Assembly (NCBI GenBank): GCA_965246795.1
Contig: CBDFFN010000021.1
Coordinates: 186,001-250,000, forward strand
DNA from: JAJXWB01 sp965246795
GTDB taxonomy: Bacteria > Pseudomonadota > Alphaproteobacteria > Rhizobiales > Beijerinckiaceae
Length of the DNA: 64,000 bases
Direction of reading: 5' to 3'
Shown here: in pieces, positions 1 through 8,721 of the stretch
Position numbering within the stretch: the first letter of the stretch is position 1
Layout: the number at the start of each line of letters is the position of its first letter
Notes under the pieces: generated by a model
Told to the model about the DNA's origin: nothing
The model's input: the letters and a program-made list of their open reading frames with translations, nothing else
The model's database searches: none
Position numbers and translations under genes: made by a program

Positions 1-416
1 CCAACACGGCAAAAAGCCTCGGCATGACGATCATGCCGGCGAAAGATCACGCCGAGTCCTTCCTCGCGGTCGAGACCGATCGCGCCGTCGCCTTCGTGAT
101 GGACGACATTCTGCTCGCGTCGCTCGTCGCCGGATCGAAAGACCCGTCCGCCTATGTGATTTCGACGGACGCCTTCTCGCTGCCTGAGCCTTACGGCATC
201 ATGCTTCGCAAGGACGATGCGCCGTTCAAGAAAGTGGCGGACGATGCGACGGCCGCGCTCTACAAGAGCGCCGACGGCATGGCGCTCTACCAGAAGTGGT
301 TCCAGAAGCCGATCCCGCCGCGTGGCCTCAACCTCAATGTGACGCTCGATAGTTCAATGAAGAAGCAGTTCGAGAAGCCTTCGGACTCGTCCGACCCCTC
401 CGCCTACGGCTCCTGA
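1..416 (+). CDS. Amino-acid ABC transporter substrate-binding protein, C-terminal part (GltI-like)
   Basis: The frame is open from the window edge, so only the last ~137 residues are present and the start lies outside. The sequence reads through MPAKDHAESFLAV and RAVAFVMDDILLASLVAG, then SLPEPYGIMLRKDD, which is the second lobe of family-3 periplasmic binding proteins for glutamate/aspartate. It should bind an acidic or polar amino acid in the periplasm. Two permease genes and an ATPase gene follow on the same strand, which supports the assignment. Substrate specificity cannot be read from the fragment. Confidence 0.85.
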   Translation, partial: NTAKSLGMTIMPAKDHAESFLAVETDRAVAFVMDDILLASLVAGSKDPSAYVISTDAFSLPEPYGIMLRKDDAPFKKVADDATAALYKSADGMALYQKWFQKPIPPRGLNLNVTLDSSMKKQFEKPSDSSDPSAYGS

Positions 417-446
417 TCGAGAGGGCGTTGTAGAAGGGGACGTCGC

Positions 447-1175
447 GTGAACTATAACTGGAACTGGGGCATCTTCTTCGAACAGTCGCCGGAGGGGATC
501 GGCACTTACGCAGATACGCTCCTTATCGGTCTGCGCTGGACGCTGGCGACTGCACTGCTCGCGTGGGTCATCGCCCTCGCAGCAGGGTGCATCGTCGGCG
601 TCATGCGGACCCTCCCCTCGCCGGCGGCGCAGCGGTTCGGCAAGATCTATGTCGAACTGTTCCGCAACATCCCGCTGCTCGTACAGCTGTTCCTGTGGTT
701 CTTTGTGTTGCCGGAAGTCTTGCCGCGTGTCGCGGGCCTCTGGCTGAAGCAAATGTCCAACGCACCGTTCTGGACGGCCGCGGTCGGGCTCGGCTTCTTC
801 ATGTCGGCGCGTGTCGCGGAACAACTACGCGCCGGCATCACCACACTGCCGCGCGGACAGCGCATGGCCGGACAGGCGCTCGGCCTTACGACAGCGCAGA
901 CCTACCGCTACGTGCTGCTGCCGATGGCTTTCCGTGTCATCCTTCCGCCGCTGACGTCGGAATTTCTGAACACGATCAAGAATACATCCGTCGCGCTGAC
1001 CATCGGCCTACTCGAGCTCACGGCACGTGCGCGCGCGATCCAGGAATTCTCGTTCCAGGTCTTCGAGGCCTTCACGGCTGCGACCATCATCTACCTCGTC
1101 GTCAACATCGCCGTGACGTTCGGCATGCGCGCGCTGGAACGTCGCGTCGCCATACCCGGCACAGCAGCGGGCTGA
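447..1175 (+). CDS. gltJ: Amino-acid ABC transporter permease (GltJ-like)
   Basis: A 242-residue inner-membrane protein of the HisM/GltJ family. It has the family hallmark VELFRNIPLLVQLFLWFF near residue 70 and a cytoplasmic EAA-like loop (GQALGLTTAQTYRYVLLP) around residues 140-157, followed by LPPLTSEFLNTIKNTS. The start is GTG, six bases after AAGGGGA. It lies 30 bp after the binding-protein gene and 3 bp before the second permease, so it is in one operon. It should form half of the membrane channel. Whether the substrate is glutamate/aspartate is inferred from best family resemblance. Confidence 0.88.
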   Translation: MNYNWNWGIFFEQSPEGIGTYADTLLIGLRWTLATALLAWVIALAAGCIVGVMRTLPSPAAQRFGKIYVELFRNIPLLVQLFLWFFVLPEVLPRVAGLWLKQMSNAPFWTAAVGLGFFMSARVAEQLRAGITTLPRGQRMAGQALGLTTAQTYRYVLLPMAFRVILPPLTSEFLNTIKNTSVALTIGLLELTARARAIQEFSFQVFEAFTAATIIYLVVNIAVTFGMRALERRVAIPGTAAG

Positions 1176-1178
1176 ACG

Positions 1179-1871
1179 ATGCTTTCAGGCTTCGATTTCG
1201 ACGTCATCGGACGGGCCCTGCCCTACCTCTTCTTCGAGGGGATGCGCTTTACGCTGACGCTGACGATCTTCGCGACGATCGGCGGCGTCATTCTCGGCAC
1301 GCTGCTCGCGCTTATGCGATTGAGCGGCTCCCGCGTCCTGTCGACCTTTGCGGCGGGCTACGTGAACCTCGTCCGTTCACTGCCCTTCGTGCTCGTCATC
1401 TTCTGGTTCTACTTCCTCGTGCCCTATGCCGGCGCGTGGATCACGGGTGCAAGCCGACCGGTCGCGGTCGGCGCCTTCATGTCCTCGTTGATCACATTCA
1501 CGCTTTTCGAAGCCGCCTATTTCTCCGAGATCATGCGTGCCGGCATTCAGGCGATTAAACGCGGACAATCGTCCGCAGGTTACGCGCTCGGCCTGAACTA
1601 TCGGCAGGTCATGCGCCACATCGTGCTGCCGCAGGCCTTTCGCGACATGCTGCCGGTGCTTCTGACGCAGACGATCGTGCTTTTCCAAGACACGTCTCTC
1701 GTCTATGTGCTGTCGTTGACGGATTTCCTCGGCGCTGCCTCGAAGATAGCGCAGCGCGACGGTCGCCTCGTCGAAATGTACGTCTTCGCGGCCGTCGTCT
1801 ATTTCTCGATCTCGTTCCTTGCCTCCACTCTCGTGCGGCGCCTGCAAGCGCGCGTCGCGATCATCCGGTGA
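1179..1871 (+). CDS. gltK: Amino-acid ABC transporter permease (GltK-like)
   Basis: A 230-residue polytopic inner-membrane protein and partner of the preceding permease. It contains NLVRSLPFVLVIFWFYFLVP near residue 65, GIQAIKRGQSSAGYALGL and MRHIVLPQAFRDMLPVLL around residues 125-165 (the EAA loop that contacts the ATPase), and FQDTSLVYVLSLTDFLGAA. These are typical of GltK/HisM-type permeases. It starts 3 bp after the upstream permease stop and ends 4 bp before the ATPase ATG, so translation is probably coupled. Ligand assignment is inferred. Confidence 0.88.
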   Translation: MLSGFDFDVIGRALPYLFFEGMRFTLTLTIFATIGGVILGTLLALMRLSGSRVLSTFAAGYVNLVRSLPFVLVIFWFYFLVPYAGAWITGASRPVAVGAFMSSLITFTLFEAAYFSEIMRAGIQAIKRGQSSAGYALGLNYRQVMRHIVLPQAFRDMLPVLLTQTIVLFQDTSLVYVLSLTDFLGAASKIAQRDGRLVEMYVFAAVVYFSISFLASTLVRRLQARVAIIR

Positions 1872-1875
1872 TCCC

Positions 1876-2667
1876 ATGAGCGACGCCACACAGACATTGA
1901 CGACACCGGCAGCGGCCGTCTCGGGCTCGAAAGAGATGATCCGCATCAGCCACGTCAACAAATGGTACAGCCCGACTTTCCAGGTCCTGACGGACTGCAC
2001 CACCACCATCTCGAAGGGCGACGTCGTCGTCGTCTGCGGCCCATCGGGTTCGGGCAAGTCGACGCTCATCAAATGCGTAAACGCGCTGGAGCCGATCAAC
2101 GACGGTGAGATTTTCATCGACGGTACGAAGGTCAACGACAAGGCCACCAACCTGCCGAAACTGCGCTCGCGTGTTGGCATGGTCTTTCAGCATTTCGAGC
2201 TGTTCCCGCACATGAGCGTCACTGAAAACCTTTGCCTCGCGCAGCAGAAGGTTCTCGGCAGGAAGCGCGATGCCGCGATGACCCGCGCCAAGGCACTGCT
2301 GCAGCGCGTCGGCCTTTCGGATCATGCGCAGAAATATCCGGGTCAGCTTTCCGGCGGCCAGCAGCAGCGTGTCGCGATCGCGCGCGCGCTTGCGATGGAC
2401 CCGATCGTGATGCTGTTCGACGAGCCCACCTCGGCGCTCGACCCCGAGATGGTCGGCGAAGTGCTGGACGTGATGGTCGGCCTCGCCAAGGAAGGTATGA
2501 CCATGATGGTCGTCACGCACGAAATGGGTTTCGCGCGAAAAGTCGCCGACCGCGTCATCTTCATGGATCGCGGCGAGATCGTCGAAGACGCGACCAAAGA
2601 CGACTTCTTCTCAAAGCCGCGATCCGAGCGCGCACAGAAGTTTCTGTCGCAGATTCTCGCGCACTGA
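1876..2667 (+). CDS. gltL: Amino-acid ABC transporter ATP-binding protein (GltL-like)
   Basis: A 263-residue ABC ATPase that powers the transporter encoded just upstream. Walker A is GPSGSGKSTL near residue 57, the Q-loop is VFQHFELFPHMSV, the signature is LSGGQQQRVAIARAL, and Walker B is VMLFDEPTSALDPEMV, followed by the switch histidine in VVTHEMGFARKVADR. The frame is open further upstream into the permease, but the ATG at 1876, 4 bp after that permease's stop, fits both family length and operon spacing. The N-terminus has about 20 extra residues before the ATPase core. Confidence 0.92.
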   Translation: MSDATQTLTTPAAAVSGSKEMIRISHVNKWYSPTFQVLTDCTTTISKGDVVVVCGPSGSGKSTLIKCVNALEPINDGEIFIDGTKVNDKATNLPKLRSRVGMVFQHFELFPHMSVTENLCLAQQKVLGRKRDAAMTRAKALLQRVGLSDHAQKYPGQLSGGQQQRVAIARALAMDPIVMLFDEPTSALDPEMVGEVLDVMVGLAKEGMTMMVVTHEMGFARKVADRVIFMDRGEIVEDATKDDFFSKPRSERAQKFLSQILAH

Positions 2668-2688
2668 AACTAGATAGCGGTCGAGCGC

Positions 2689-4794
2689 GTGGCACAAAAC
2701 TTCGCGCCGGGTTGGCCGGGTATCGCGCCACGCTGGACTTCCAGCGCGAAGGAAGGCCTCGGCACTGCGCTGTCGTCGACGAGCCGCGTGTGGTTCACGT
2801 TCAGCCACGGCATCCTCAACGAAATTTACTACCCCAGAGTCGATCAGGCCTGCACGCGCGACTTCGGTTTTCTGATCGCCGGTGACGACGGTTATTTCAA
2901 CGAAGAGAAGCGGGCGAGCGTCCGCACGCAGACATCACTCGAACCGGGCGTGCCTGCCTACACCGTCACAAATTCCTGTCCCGACGGCCGTTTCGTGCTG
3001 CAGAAGCAAATCATCTGCGACCCGAACTACGACGTCGTCCTGCAGCGCGTCACGTTCACGCGAAGCGGCGCGAGCGGTCTACGACTCTATGCGCTACTGT
3101 CGCCGCATCTCGTCAACGGCGGCGCCGGCAATACGGCGTGGGTCGGCGACTACAAGGGCGAGAAGATGATCTTTGCCGAAGGCGACGGCACCGCGCTTGC
3201 GCTCGCGGCGATGACGCCGTTCCGGGCGCGCTCCGTCGGCTTCGTCGGCACGAGTGATGGCTGGCAACAGCTCTCGCGTGACGGGCGTCTCACGGAGACA
3301 TTCGATCGCGCAGAAAACGGAAACGTCGCGCTCACCGGCGAACTCGATGTGCAAGGCGAAACATCGACATTCCTCGTCGCGCTGGCCTTCGGACGCACGT
3401 GGTCCGAAGCTGCCTATCGCGCACGCGCGAGTCTGCTTCGCGGTTACGACATCGCGCAAGATCGCTACGTGGCCGCGTGGCGCGGCTGGCAGTCCGGCCT
3501 ACGCGCACTCGACAGCGTCGATGTCGAAGCCGGCCGCGATCTCTACCGCATCGGCACGAGCGTGCTGCGGTGTCACGAGTCACCGACCTTTGCCGGCGGC
3601 TTTATCGCCTCGCTGTCGATCCCGTGGGGTGCCGACAAAGGCGACGACGATCTCGGCGGGTATCATCTCGTCTGGCCGCGCGACCTCGTGCAAACTGCCG
3701 GCGGTTTCATTGCCGCAGGCGCAAACGCCGAAGCCCTGCGCATCCTCGAATATCTGCGCGCAACGCAGGACGAGGATGGGCACTGGCCGCAAAACATGTG
3801 GCTCGACGGCACGCCCTATTGGTCAGGAGTGCAGCTCGACGAGTCGGCCTTCCCGATCTTGCTCGTCGACATGCTTGCGCGCGCCGATGCGCTGACGCCG
3901 CAGATGCATTCCTTGTGCTGGCCGATGGTCGAGCGCGCCTGCCGGTTCATTTTGCACAACGGCCCTGTGACCGGCCAGGACCGTTGGGAAGAAGACGCCG
4001 GTTATTCGCCGTTCACGCTCGCGGTCACGATTTCTGCCCTGGTCGTCGCGGCGGATATGGCCGACAATTTTGCATCGCGCGAAGCGGGCGATGCAATCCG
4101 TGTCGCCGCCGACGCGTGGAATGCCTCGATCGAAGACTGGATTTTTGCACGCGATACGCCGCTCGCGAGAGAGCTCGGGATCGACGGTTATTACGTCCGT
4201 ATCGCGCCAGCTGTCATCGGCGATGCGCCGCCATGGACCGGTGATATAGTCGTCAAGAACGTTGTGAACGGATCGCGGCCCGCGCATGAAGTCGTCAGCA
4301 TCGATGCGCTTGCGCTCGTTCGTTTCGGGCTGCGACGCGCCGACGATCCACGCATCCTCGCTACGATCAAGGCCATCGACCATCTGTTGCGCGTAGAATT
4401 GCCGACGGGTCCGTGCTGGCGGCGTTACAACGGCGACGGGTACGGCGAGCACGCCGACGGCTCATCCTTCGATGGTGTCGGCATCGGCCGGCCGTGGCCG
4501 CTGCTGACCGGCGAGCGGGCGCACTACGAGCTGGCGGCAGGCCGACCGGATGTTGCGCGAAAACTGCTGCGTACAATGAGCACGCTGACGAGCGCCGGCG
4601 GCCTCCTGCCCGAACAGGTCTGGGATGCCGACGACATTCCCGCACGCGAATTGTTTCGCGGAAAACCGTCGGGGTCCGCCATGCCGCTGGTCTGGGCGCA
4701 TGCCGAGGACATCAAGCTGCGCCGCTCGCTCGCCGATGGCACGGTGTTCGACATGCCGCCGATATCCAAAGCGCGCTACGCGGACACACGTTAG
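2689..4794 (+). CDS. Glucoamylase-like glycoside hydrolase family 15 protein
   Basis: A 701-residue protein with an N-terminal beta-sandwich region (GLGTALSSTSRVWFTFSHGILNEIYYP, typical of bacterial glucoamylase/glucodextranase) and a C-terminal alpha/alpha-barrel. Barrel features include WPQNMWLDGTPYWSGVQLDE, DRWEEDAGYSPFTLA with a likely catalytic acid glutamate, and LLPEQVWD with the likely catalytic base. The expected reaction is exo-hydrolysis of alpha-glucosidic bonds (starch, maltodextrin, or phosphorylase-like GH15 relatives). No signal peptide is visible, so a cytoplasmic role is likely. The start is GTG without a clear Shine-Dalgarno. It follows gltL by 21 bp, an unusual neighbour for an amino-acid transporter. 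Its end overlaps the convergent next gene by 4 bp. Confidence 0.88.
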   Translation: MAQNFAPGWPGIAPRWTSSAKEGLGTALSSTSRVWFTFSHGILNEIYYPRVDQACTRDFGFLIAGDDGYFNEEKRASVRTQTSLEPGVPAYTVTNSCPDGRFVLQKQIICDPNYDVVLQRVTFTRSGASGLRLYALLSPHLVNGGAGNTAWVGDYKGEKMIFAEGDGTALALAAMTPFRARSVGFVGTSDGWQQLSRDGRLTETFDRAENGNVALTGELDVQGETSTFLVALAFGRTWSEAAYRARASLLRGYDIAQDRYVAAWRGWQSGLRALDSVDVEAGRDLYRIGTSVLRCHESPTFAGGFIASLSIPWGADKGDDDLGGYHLVWPRDLVQTAGGFIAAGANAEALRILEYLRATQDEDGHWPQNMWLDGTPYWSGVQLDESAFPILLVDMLARADALTPQMHSLCWPMVERACRFILHNGPVTGQDRWEEDAGYSPFTLAVTISALVVAADMADNFASREAGDAIRVAADAWNASIEDWIFARDTPLARELGIDGYYVRIAPAVIGDAPPWTGDIVVKNVVNGSRPAHEVVSIDALALVRFGLRRADDPRILATIKAIDHLLRVELPTGPCWRRYNGDGYGEHADGSSFDGVGIGRPWPLLTGERAHYELAAGRPDVARKLLRTMSTLTSAGGLLPEQVWDADDIPARELFRGKPSGSAMPLVWAHAEDIKLRRSLADGTVFDMPPISKARYADTR

Positions 4795-5768
4795 GCCGGA
4801 CTTCCCCCACAGCCGATGATGGCATCATCGATCGGCGGCAAAAGGCTGCGCTTCATCATCGCATGCACGCCCTTGTTGCCATCGACGAGTTGCGTCACGC
4901 GTAAGTCGCAGGCGAGGGAGCACAGCGCATAGGCGTCCCAGGCTTTCATGCCTGCACAGGCGACAAGCAGATCGACCATGTCGTCGAGCGCCGCGGCCGC
5001 GGCGTCGTCGAGATCGGGATCGAAGCCGAGCGTAATGATGTGTTCGGGCGTCGTCGCACGCACGCGCGGCTTCGGCGGCTTCTTGTGCAGGGCGAAGGTG
5101 AACGTTCCTTCGAGCGATGTTTCCAGCGCCGTCACATTGACTTCGCCGTCGCCCTGACAGCCGTGTCCGTCGCCGACCGAGAAGAGCGCGCCGTGTGCGA
5201 AGATCGGCAGGTACAGCGTCGTGCCCGCCACAAATTCCTTGCAATCGATGTTGCCGCCAAACTCGCGTGGCTCGACGCTGGAGAGTCGTCCCCATTCCGG
5301 GCGCGGCGCGACACCCATGACGCCGAAGAACGGCGCCAGCGGCAGTTCCGTGCCCCAGGGACAGAGCGCAGTCTTCGTCGTGCGATCGATCAGGATGTGC
5401 GCGATCCTGTCCTCGTTGAAGCGATGTGGCAGCGCGCCTTTGAACGGCTTGGTGAGCGTGTATCCCCAATTCTGGATCAACCGCACCGCATCGATGCGCA
5501 CTTCGAGAACATCGCCGGGCTCGGCGCCTTCGATCGCTACCGGCCCGGTCAGGAGATGCGGTCCCATGGACGGCGTCAGCGTCGACGCGATGGTGCGGTG
5601 TTCCTCGAACACATCCATCGCCGCATTCGCCGGCAACTGATCTTTCGTTCCGGTGAAGGACGACACCGTCAACGTATCGCCGGGCCCGATCGTCAGGACG
5701 GGCTTCAACGCCGCATCGAAGTGGCCCCAGTGCACGGTCTTGAGCGTTGGGGACAGGTTGTGATGCAT
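4791..5768 (-). CDS. Acetamidase/formamidase family protein
   Basis: A 325-residue FmdA/AmdA-family hydrolase, expected to cleave a short-chain amide to acid and ammonia. Family features are IGPGDTLTVSSFTG near residue 30, LLTGPVAIEGAEPGDVLEVRID near residue 75, and the metal/active-site segment HGALFSVGDGHGCQGDGEVNVTALET around residues 195-220. The ATG at 5768 (MHHNLSPTLKTVHWG) was chosen because the family starts here; the frame stays open upstream. It is last in a minus-strand run with a peptide-type ABC transporter and an amidase, suggesting uptake followed by amide hydrolysis. Confidence 0.9.
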   Translation of the reverse strand: MHHNLSPTLKTVHWGHFDAALKPVLTIGPGDTLTVSSFTGTKDQLPANAAMDVFEEHRTIASTLTPSMGPHLLTGPVAIEGAEPGDVLEVRIDAVRLIQNWGYTLTKPFKGALPHRFNEDRIAHILIDRTTKTALCPWGTELPLAPFFGVMGVAPRPEWGRLSSVEPREFGGNIDCKEFVAGTTLYLPIFAHGALFSVGDGHGCQGDGEVNVTALETSLEGTFTFALHKKPPKPRVRATTPEHIITLGFDPDLDDAAAAALDDMVDLLVACAGMKAWDAYALCSLACDLRVTQLVDGNKGVHAMMKRSLLPPIDDAIIGCGGSPA

Positions 5769-5797
5769 GGAGCGATCCTCTGCGATCACCGCCAAAA

Positions 5798-6799
5798 TCA
5801 AATAGCGACCGCGTGTGGTTCTGCAACGGCGGCTGTGCGCTCCGCAAGAATGCAACGCACCATCCGTTCTGCGCCAAGCTCCACCATCGGCGGTCGCTCG
5901 TCGACGCAGCGCGGTTCGACGAAACGGCAGCGTGGCGCGAAGGAACAATTCTTCGGCTTGTCGTGCAGCGCCGGCGGCGCGCCAGGGATGGCATCGAGCC
6001 GCTCGCCCTTCTGGACACCGTGCAGGTTCGCGGCGAAGAGTCCCCGCGTGTAGGGATGCCTAGGTGCACGGATGACGTCACGCACGGCGCCCGTCTCGAC
6101 GAATTCGCCCGCATACATGACGGCGAGCTTATCGGCGACTTCGACGGCAACGCCGATGTCGTGCGTGACGAAAATCGCGGCCATGCCGAGTTCGCGCTGA
6201 AGTTCGCGCAGCAAGAGAAGGATTTGGATTTGCACCGTCGCGTCGAGTGCCGTCGTGGGCTCGTCGGCCAGCAGCAGTTTCGGGCCGCAGGCGAGCGCGA
6301 GCGCGATCATCGCGCGTTGCCGCATGCCGCCGGACATTTCGTGCGGATAGGATTTCAGCCGTCGCTCTGGCGAAGGAATGCGCACGCGCTCCAGCATTCG
6401 CAGCGCCTCCGCCATCGCCGCTGTCCGCGACACGCCTTTATGGCGCACGATCGATTCCGCGATCTGGTCGCCGATCGTGTAGACGGGATCGAGCGCCAGC
6501 ATCGGGTCCTGAAAGATCATTGAGGCGACGCCGCCGCGATAATCGGTGAGCGCTCTGCCGGAGAGCGCCAGCACATTTTGCTCTGCGACAGTGATACGAC
6601 CGGCGGTTGTCGAGCGCTTCTCCGGATTAATGCGCAGCAGCGTCTTCAGCGTCACGCTCTTGCCCGAGCCAGATTCGCCGAGAATACCCAACACCTCGCC
6701 GGCCTTAAGCGCAAAACTGACGCCGTTGACGGCATGAACCGCGGGTGGTCCATGGAAGGTGACGGTCAGACCATCGACTACGACGAGCGGCGCACTCAT
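5798..6799 (-). CDS. Peptide-type ABC transporter ATP-binding protein (DppD/OppD-like)
   Basis: A 333-residue ATPase. Walker A is GESGSGKSVTLKTLL, the signature is MSGGMRQRAMIALALA, and Walker B is LLLADEPTTALD. The C-terminal oligopeptide-transporter tail includes HPYTRGLF and a cysteine motif (CSFAPRC) that in this family can bind an iron-sulphur cluster. Its ATG overlaps the stop of the next upstream ATPase by 4 bp (ATGA), so the two are translationally coupled. It should pair with the other ATPase to drive import through the two permeases encoded at 7.8-9.7 kb. Confidence 0.93.
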   Translation of the reverse strand: MSAPLVVVDGLTVTFHGPPAVHAVNGVSFALKAGEVLGILGESGSGKSVTLKTLLRINPEKRSTTAGRITVAEQNVLALSGRALTDYRGGVASMIFQDPMLALDPVYTIGDQIAESIVRHKGVSRTAAMAEALRMLERVRIPSPERRLKSYPHEMSGGMRQRAMIALALACGPKLLLADEPTTALDATVQIQILLLLRELQRELGMAAIFVTHDIGVAVEVADKLAVMYAGEFVETGAVRDVIRAPRHPYTRGLFAANLHGVQKGERLDAIPGAPPALHDKPKNCSFAPRCRFVEPRCVDERPPMVELGAERMVRCILAERTAAVAEPHAVAI

Positions 6800-7797
6800 G
6801 CCGCCACCCCCGGTGCGGCACTATGGCCGGAACCCGGAATGACCATCATGCAGGCCGCGAGATGGCCAGCCTCGCCGGCAAGATAAAGACCCGGCGGGTC
6901 TTTCGCGCAGACTGGCTCCGCATGCGGGCAGCGCGTGTGAAAGCGACAGCCCGACGGCGGATTGATCGGGTTGGGCGGATCGCCCGACAACGGCGCAACT
7001 TGCGTACGCGCGTCCGGGTCCATCGACGGCATCGCGCTCAGCAATGCGCGCGTGTAGGGATGCTGCGGATTGTCGTAGAGCGCCTCCGCCGGCCCGATTT
7101 CGACGATCTCGCCGAGATACATGACCATCACGCGGTCACTGATATAACGCACGACATTGAGATCGTGCGAGATGAAGACGAAAGTCAGTTTCAACTCCGC
7201 TCTCAGGTCTTGCAGCAGGTTCAGCACCTGCGCCTCGACCGATTTGTCGAGCGCGGAGACGGCTTCGTCGAGGATGACGATGCGCGGCGAGAATGCGAGC
7301 GCACGCGCGATATTGACGCGCTGGCGCTGACCACCGGAGATTTCATGGGGATAGCGCCCGCCGAAGCGCGCGGGATCGAGCCCGACCTTACCCATCAACT
7401 CGCGAGCGAGCGCGCGTGCCTCGCCATCGGGCATGCCGTGGACCTTCGGCCCGAACGAAATCGAATCCTCGATGGTGAGACGCGGATTGAGCGACGCGTA
7501 GGAATCCTGAAACACCATCTGCACGCCGCGTCGAAGCTCGGTCAGCGTCAGGGTCTCGCCGAGCACGCGTCCGTCGAAGACGATCTTGCCCGAATTGGGC
7601 GGCATCAGACCGATAAGCAGCCGCGCCGTCGTCGATTTGCCGCAACCAGATTCACCGACGACGCCGAGCGTCTCGCCGTCCTGCACGACGAACGAAATGT
7701 CGTCGACGGCGCGCACAACCGCGCTGGCGCGACCGAAGAGACCTGATCGGATCGGAAAATGTTTCACGAGCTGCGTGATCGTCAGCAGCGCGCTCAT
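6796..7797 (-). CDS. Peptide-type ABC transporter ATP-binding protein (DppF/OppF-like)
   Basis: A 333-residue ATPase with Walker A GESGCGKSTTARLL, signature ISGGQRQRVNIARAL, and Walker B VILDEAVSALD, in which the usual DEP is DEA (tolerated in the DppF subgroup). The Oligo_HPY tail has HPYTRALLSAMP and the CRFHTRCPHAEPVC cysteine segment. The start at 7797 (MSALLTITQLVKHFP) overlaps the permease stop by 4 bp and gives normal family length; the frame is open about 48 codons further upstream inside the permease. It is the second nucleotide-binding subunit of the dipeptide-type importer. Confidence 0.93.
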   Translation of the reverse strand: MSALLTITQLVKHFPIRSGLFGRASAVVRAVDDISFVVQDGETLGVVGESGCGKSTTARLLIGLMPPNSGKIVFDGRVLGETLTLTELRRGVQMVFQDSYASLNPRLTIEDSISFGPKVHGMPDGEARALARELMGKVGLDPARFGGRYPHEISGGQRQRVNIARALAFSPRIVILDEAVSALDKSVEAQVLNLLQDLRAELKLTFVFISHDLNVVRYISDRVMVMYLGEIVEIGPAEALYDNPQHPYTRALLSAMPSMDPDARTQVAPLSGDPPNPINPPSGCRFHTRCPHAEPVCAKDPPGLYLAGEAGHLAACMMVIPGSGHSAAPGVAA

Positions 7798-8720
7798 GCC
7801 TTGATGTCCATCGCCGTGCGCAGGCCGTCGCTGAGCAGGTTGAACGATACCGACGTGACGAAGATCATCGCACCCGGCAATGCCGCGACCCAGGGCTGCA
7901 CGTAGATCGCAGCACGCAGCGTGTTGAGCATCAGGCCCCATTCCGGCTCGGGCGGCCTTACGCCAAGGCCAAGGAAAGAAAGGCCCGATGCGAGGATCAT
8001 CGATACGGAGATAAGGCTCGTTGCGAAGACGAAGATCGGGCCGAGCACGTTTCCGAGGACATGCACGCGGATGATCGTGACAGCCCCCGCCCCGGATGCA
8101 CGTGCCGCCTCGACATAGTCCGACGTGCGAATGGCAGTGGTAACACTCTCGGCGACGCGCGCGATCTGAGGAATGAAGACGATCGTGAGCGAAAGAATGC
8201 CGTTCAAGATGCCAGGCCCAAGCGCGCCGGACAATGCGATGGCGAGCAGCACCGAGGGGAAAGCGAAGAACACGTCGATCGTGCGCATGATGATCGTGTT
8301 GAAGCGTCCGCCGATATAGCCGGCTGCGATCCCGATGGTAGACCCAGCAAAGAAGGCGACGACAACCGGCGTCACGCCCATGAACAGCGACAGCCGCGCG
8401 CCGTAGATGAGGCGCGTAAGCATATCGCGGCCGAGTTCGTCGGTGCCGAGCGGATAGCCCGCGGTGCCGATCGGCCGCAGGCGCCGCAGCATCGAAGCGC
8501 GGTAGGGATCCGGCAACGACAGATAGGGTGCGAAGATCGCCAGCATGATGATGAGAACGACGATCGAGCCCGCAATGATCGTCATAGGATCGCGAACGGC
8601 GCGATTGCCGACACCGCGCCAGTAGCCGGCAGATTTCTGAATTGTCGCGATGACGGGCACCGGCACGCCACCAACCGCGGCGACGGCAGGATCGGTGAGA
8701 CGATCGGCGGTGATGCTCAT
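7794..8720 (-). CDS. Peptide-type ABC transporter permease (DppC-like)
   Basis: A 308-residue inner-membrane permease. It has the OppC/DppC N-terminal extension, a first membrane helix (MTIIAGSIVVLIIMLAIFAPYL), the family segment LGTDELGRDMLTRLIYGARLSL near residue 95, and the EAA loop (VEAARASGAGAVTIIRVHVLGNV). The C-terminus has LSFLGLGVRPPEPEWGLML. It overlaps the downstream ATPase by 4 bp and sits 1 bp after the partner permease. Role: half of the transport channel for di/oligopeptides or related amides. Confidence 0.92.
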   Translation of the reverse strand: MSITADRLTDPAVAAVGGVPVPVIATIQKSAGYWRGVGNRAVRDPMTIIAGSIVVLIIMLAIFAPYLSLPDPYRASMLRRLRPIGTAGYPLGTDELGRDMLTRLIYGARLSLFMGVTPVVVAFFAGSTIGIAAGYIGGRFNTIIMRTIDVFFAFPSVLLAIALSGALGPGILNGILSLTIVFIPQIARVAESVTTAIRTSDYVEAARASGAGAVTIIRVHVLGNVLGPIFVFATSLISVSMILASGLSFLGLGVRPPEPEWGLMLNTLRAAIYVQPWVAALPGAMIFVTSVSFNLLSDGLRTAMDIKA

Positions 8721-8721
8721 C

